Shown: one piece after another, positions 5,413-7,453 of the stretch
Layout of the letters: each line of letters begins with the position of its first letter
Numbering within the stretch: position 1 is the first letter of the stretch
Assembly: GCA_902776515.1 (NCBI GenBank)
Contig: CACYQE010000037.1
Location: 1-7,453, forward strand
DNA length: 7,453 bases
Direction of reading: 5' to 3'
Origin: an uncultured Pseudomonadota bacterium
Lineage (GTDB): Bacteria > Pseudomonadota > Alphaproteobacteria > Rs-D84
Notes under the pieces: model-generated
The model's database searches: none
Told to the model about the DNA's origin: nothing
What the model saw: the letters and a program-made list of their open reading frames with translations, nothing else
Program-made: the position numbers and the translations under genes

Positions 5413-5420
5413 GGGTCCAC

Positions 5421-5999
5421 ATGAGAAAGACAACAGTATTTTTTTCGGTTTTGTGTTTATTCCCGATTTCTGTGATGGCGGATTCCTTGGTGTTTCCCCG
5501 AAAAGACCCTTTTATGGGAACATACCAACAACAAATATCTTTTGGATTGGGCCAGGGTTTTGACACCGGTATTTTATTACCACCACCAATACACCCCGTA
5601 CCATTTTATGTTGCAACAATACAATACTCTCAACCAACTACTTTTTTCAGGGTTCCTGCAAGACGCTCGTTAAATATATCCCAAACGATTGGTTTATATT
5701 CTCAACGTGGTTGGGATTGGCAAGATTACACTATCCCAATGTTTTATATAACCGAAGATATTGCATTATTTCGTTATAATAAATTATATTCTGGACTTGG
5801 GGCCGGTGTCGGATTACAGGCACAACAAAACGATCGCATAGGTTCTAAATTACTTTTTCAATTCAAATTGACACTTGGGTATAATTTCAACGATAAATGG
5901 GCAACTGAATTTTTTATTCAACATTTTTCAAATGCTAATACGGCCGATGAAAATAACTCTTATGCATTTTATGGTCTTGCATTCACCTACAATTACTAA
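5421..5999 (+). CDS. pagL: PagL-type lipid A 3-O-deacylase (acyloxyacyl hydrolase family), outer membrane
   Basis: Outer-membrane beta-barrel enzyme predicted to remove the 3-O acyl chain of lipid A. From ATG 5421 it has 192 residues. A signal peptide (MRKTTVFFSVLCLFPISVMA, cleavage before DS) is visible; the earlier in-frame ATG at 5403 would add MIKWVH in front and overlap the promoter. Alternating-residue strands fill the rest, and the last residue is Tyr (AFTYNY), as in barrels handled by the Bam complex. The family signature H-x-S-N-A is present near the C-terminus (HFSNA; His168, Ser170 from this start), supplying two members of the PagL triad. In Pseudomonas PagL the third, Glu, lies 12 residues after the Ser. 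Here the only close Glu is 7 residues after (NTADENN), so the loop is shorter or the triad altered. It ends 2 bp from convergent ung with no terminator between. Confidence 0.85.
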   Translation: MRKTTVFFSVLCLFPISVMADSLVFPRKDPFMGTYQQQISFGLGQGFDTGILLPPPIHPVPFYVATIQYSQPTTFFRVPARRSLNISQTIGLYSQRGWDWQDYTIPMFYITEDIALFRYNKLYSGLGAGVGLQAQQNDRIGSKLLFQFKLTLGYNFNDKWATEFFIQHFSNANTADENNSYAFYGLAFTYNY

Positions 6000-6001
6000 T
6001 A

Positions 6002-6667
6002 TCACCAATCTATTGCGGTTTTACCGTGTTCTGTCAAATAGTCGTTTGCACGTGAAAAGTGTTTACAACCGAAAAAGCCCCTGTATGCCGATAACGGTGA
6101 TGGATGAACAGTTTTTAATACAAGGTTTTTTGTTTCATCAACAATTGCGGCCTTGCGTTGTGCATACGACCCCCAGAGCATATAAACAAGCCCTTCCCGT
6201 CCAGATAATGCACGAATAACAGCATCTGTAAATTCTTCCCAACCATGCCCGGCGTGTGATGCCGCCAAATGTGCCGCAACGGTCAACGTAGAATTTAACA
6301 ATAAAACACCTTGGTTTGCCCACGATGTTAAATCACCATTGGTTTTACTTGGTCGTCCTAAATCTGATTCTATTTCTTTATAAATATTAATCAACGATGG
6401 TGGCGGTGTTATACCGTTTGGCACAGAAAAACAAAGCCCATGTGCCTGGCCAGGTTCATGATAAGGGTCTTGACCAATAATCACAACCTTTACATTATCA
6501 AAAGGACACAAATTAAATGCATTAAAAATATTTTTTGCCGCGGGAAACACCCTTTTCCCAGCCAGATATTCACCACGCACAAAATCGGTCAATTTAATAA
6601 AATAATCTTTATCAAATTCTGATGACAAAACATCTTTCCAAGATTGCTCTATTTTTACATCCACCAT
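6002..6667 (-). CDS. ung: Uracil-DNA glycosylase, family 1
   Basis: Removes uracil from DNA as the first step of base-excision repair, after cytosine deamination or dUTP incorporation. The 221 residues are full length for the family. All hallmarks are present: water-activating GQDPYH at 65-70 (Asp67), HGLCFSV at 76-82 with the stacking Phe80, LLLNSTLTV at 122-130 (uracil-binding Asn125), VYMLWGSYAQ at 161-170, and the DNA-intercalation loop HPSPLSAYRGFFGCKHF at 188-204 (His188, Leu192). ATG 6667 has AGGGGA about 7 bases upstream. It is the last gene of the gyrB-HhH operon, with 13 bases between the HhH stop and this start. Its stop is 2 bp from the pagL stop on the other strand, and I see no terminator in that gap. 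Confidence 0.98.
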   Translation of the reverse strand: MVDVKIEQSWKDVLSSEFDKDYFIKLTDFVRGEYLAGKRVFPAAKNIFNAFNLCPFDNVKVVIIGQDPYHEPGQAHGLCFSVPNGITPPPSLINIYKEIESDLGRPSKTNGDLTSWANQGVLLLNSTLTVAAHLAASHAGHGWEEFTDAVIRALSGREGLVYMLWGSYAQRKAAIVDETKNLVLKTVHPSPLSAYRGFFGCKHFSRANDYLTEHGKTAIDW

Positions 6668-6680
6668 ATTTATTCCCCTG

Positions 6681-7328
6681 CTAAAATTTAATTAAACCTG
6701 TTTGTGCGGCCTTCCATAAAACAACATCAATGTATCCACGTGGCAAACCTGTTTCCGAAACAAGATGTGCAAACATATCATCGCATAATTTTTTTATCAA
6801 CGGCGATAATTTCCCATTATCAATTTCATCAAAAAACGCCGAATTTCCGCCGTACAGAACGCCCAAACGTTGAATCCAAACATCATATTTTACAATATCA
6901 ACACCTAAATTTCGTGCTAAATGATTTGCGGTTATTTTTCCTATGTGTGGCAAAGTCGATAAATAAACAACACGTTCTTCATCTGATTTGCAATTGTAAA
7001 ATCCATTACAAAAATTCACACGATTTTCCCAAATTTTACATATCGCATTTATTTTATTTTTGTTATTAAACAATTTTATCAATACGTTGAAATCCGCCCC
7101 ATTGATATGAATATTGTCTATTATGGTTGCATGTATTTTTTTAGCGGTCTTTTGCGAAAAACCACCCGCCAAAATAACATACGCACACATATCAGAAAAC
7201 TCATCAGGTGAAAAGCGTTTTGGATTAGCAAGATTTTGTTTTATTTCATCAAAAGATTGGGCATCGCTGGCGATACCCAAATCATATATTTGTTTTTCTA
7301 AATCAAAAAACCATTTTGCATCAAACAT
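6681..7328 (-). CDS. Helix-hairpin-helix DNA-glycosylase-like protein, atypical, no iron-sulfur cluster
   Basis: A 215-residue protein that looks like a divergent HhH-GPD base-excision glycosylase. LPHIGKITANHLARNLG (126-142) is a helix-hairpin-helix followed, after the usual gap, by VKYDVWIQRLG (146-156), whose Asp149 sits where the family's catalytic Asp lies (compare VDTHVxR of endonuclease III and MutY). The Lys of bifunctional lyases is Ile132 here, so it would be a monofunctional glycosylase if active. No C-x6-C-x2-C-x5-C cluster motif is visible. The N-terminal 110 residues are helical and unfamiliar, as is the tail (GLPRGYIDVVLWKAAQTGLI). Its ATG overlaps the gyrB stop (TAATG), and ung follows 13 bases after its stop, which supports a DNA-repair role. 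It is far more AT-rich than the gyrB end beside it. Substrate unknown; the superfamily call is moderately sure. Confidence 0.65.
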   Translation of the reverse strand: MFDAKWFFDLEKQIYDLGIASDAQSFDEIKQNLANPKRFSPDEFSDMCAYVILAGGFSQKTAKKIHATIIDNIHINGADFNVLIKLFNNKNKINAICKIWENRVNFCNGFYNCKSDEERVVYLSTLPHIGKITANHLARNLGVDIVKYDVWIQRLGVLYGGNSAFFDEIDNGKLSPLIKKLCDDMFAHLVSETGLPRGYIDVVLWKAAQTGLIKF

Positions 7329-7453
7329 TACACGTCCAAATTCGCATCCAATGCGTTTTCAACAATAAAGTCACGCCGTGGTTCAACAACATCACCCATC
7401 AACATCGACACAACCTCGTCCGCCTGGGACGCGTCATTTATTTTAACCTGGAA
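7328..7453 (-). CDS. gyrB: DNA gyrase subunit B, C-terminal 41 residues (5' partial)
   Basis: The frame runs off the right edge of the window and ends FQVKINDASQADEVVSMLMG, then DVVEPRRDFI, then ENALDANLDV-stop. MGDxVEPRRxFIxxNAL-ANLDV is the well-known GyrB tail in proteobacteria. ParE tails have a different ending (MG...P..R..FI.ENA), so gyrB is favoured. GyrB is the ATPase and Toprim subunit of the DNA supercoiling enzyme; only the far C-terminus is visible. Its TAA shares the A with the ATG of the next gene, so translation is probably coupled. Confidence 0.93.
   Translation of the reverse strand, partial: FQVKINDASQADEVVSMLMGDVVEPRRDFIVENALDANLDV

Noticed and set aside
5403..5420. Upstream in-frame ATG as the pagL start
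   Set aside because: It would add MIKWVH before an otherwise canonical signal peptide, and it overlaps the likely -10 box, so it would not be in the transcript.
7328..7453. parE rather than gyrB for the partial right-edge gene
   Set aside because: The MGDVVEPRRDFI and NALDANLDV ending fits GyrB; ParE tails differ after the MG.

Overview
The window looks like chromosomal DNA of a low-GC, probably host-associated alphaproteobacterium. The visible support is a GyrB C-terminus ending in the proteobacterial MGDVVEPRR form, an elongator-type tRNA-Met whose GCTACCA 3' end I associate with Alphaproteobacteria, a PagL-type outer-membrane lipid A deacylase (so a Gram-negative envelope), and mostly AT-rich DNA. 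The lineage is an inference; no rRNA is present.

Layout. 2-1297 (+) is an archaeal/eukaryotic-type aspartyl-tRNA synthetase, cut at its 5' end by the window edge. A shared hairpin terminator separates it from a convergent MFS transporter (1328-2539, -). A divergent promoter region follows, then a small Nudix hydrolase (2745-3155, +). A second shared terminator separates Nudix from thrS (3288-4571, -). This threonyl-tRNA synthetase has only the catalytic and anticodon-binding domains; the TGS and editing domains are absent. Upstream of thrS is a roughly 190-nt leader holding a 34-residue ORF with five Thr codons in its last seven codons (4658-4762, -). The ORF overlaps a terminator hairpin, which is the layout of a ribosome-mediated transcription attenuator. 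From 4797 to 5253 there is no gene I can support; 4976-5200 is a GC-rich run of small hairpins. tRNA-Met (5254-5328, -) has its own promoter and terminator. pagL (5421-5999, +) is transcribed divergently from it and ends 2 bp from the convergent ung. The right end is a minus-strand operon: gyrB tail, a helix-hairpin-helix DNA-glycosylase-like gene that overlaps the gyrB stop by one base, then ung.

Themes. Three of the genes concern tRNA charging (aspS, thrS, tRNA-Met), and both synthetases are atypical. The gyrB-HhH-ung operon concerns DNA topology and base-excision repair. Three predicted promoters (MFS, thrS leader ORF, pagL) put the calculated transcription start on, or two bases before, the start codon. 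This suggests leaderless transcription is common here, while the Nudix gene, thrS and ung keep purine-rich Shine-Dalgarno sequences.

The strongest candidate for something undescribed is the threonine-codon attenuator in front of an editing-less thrS.
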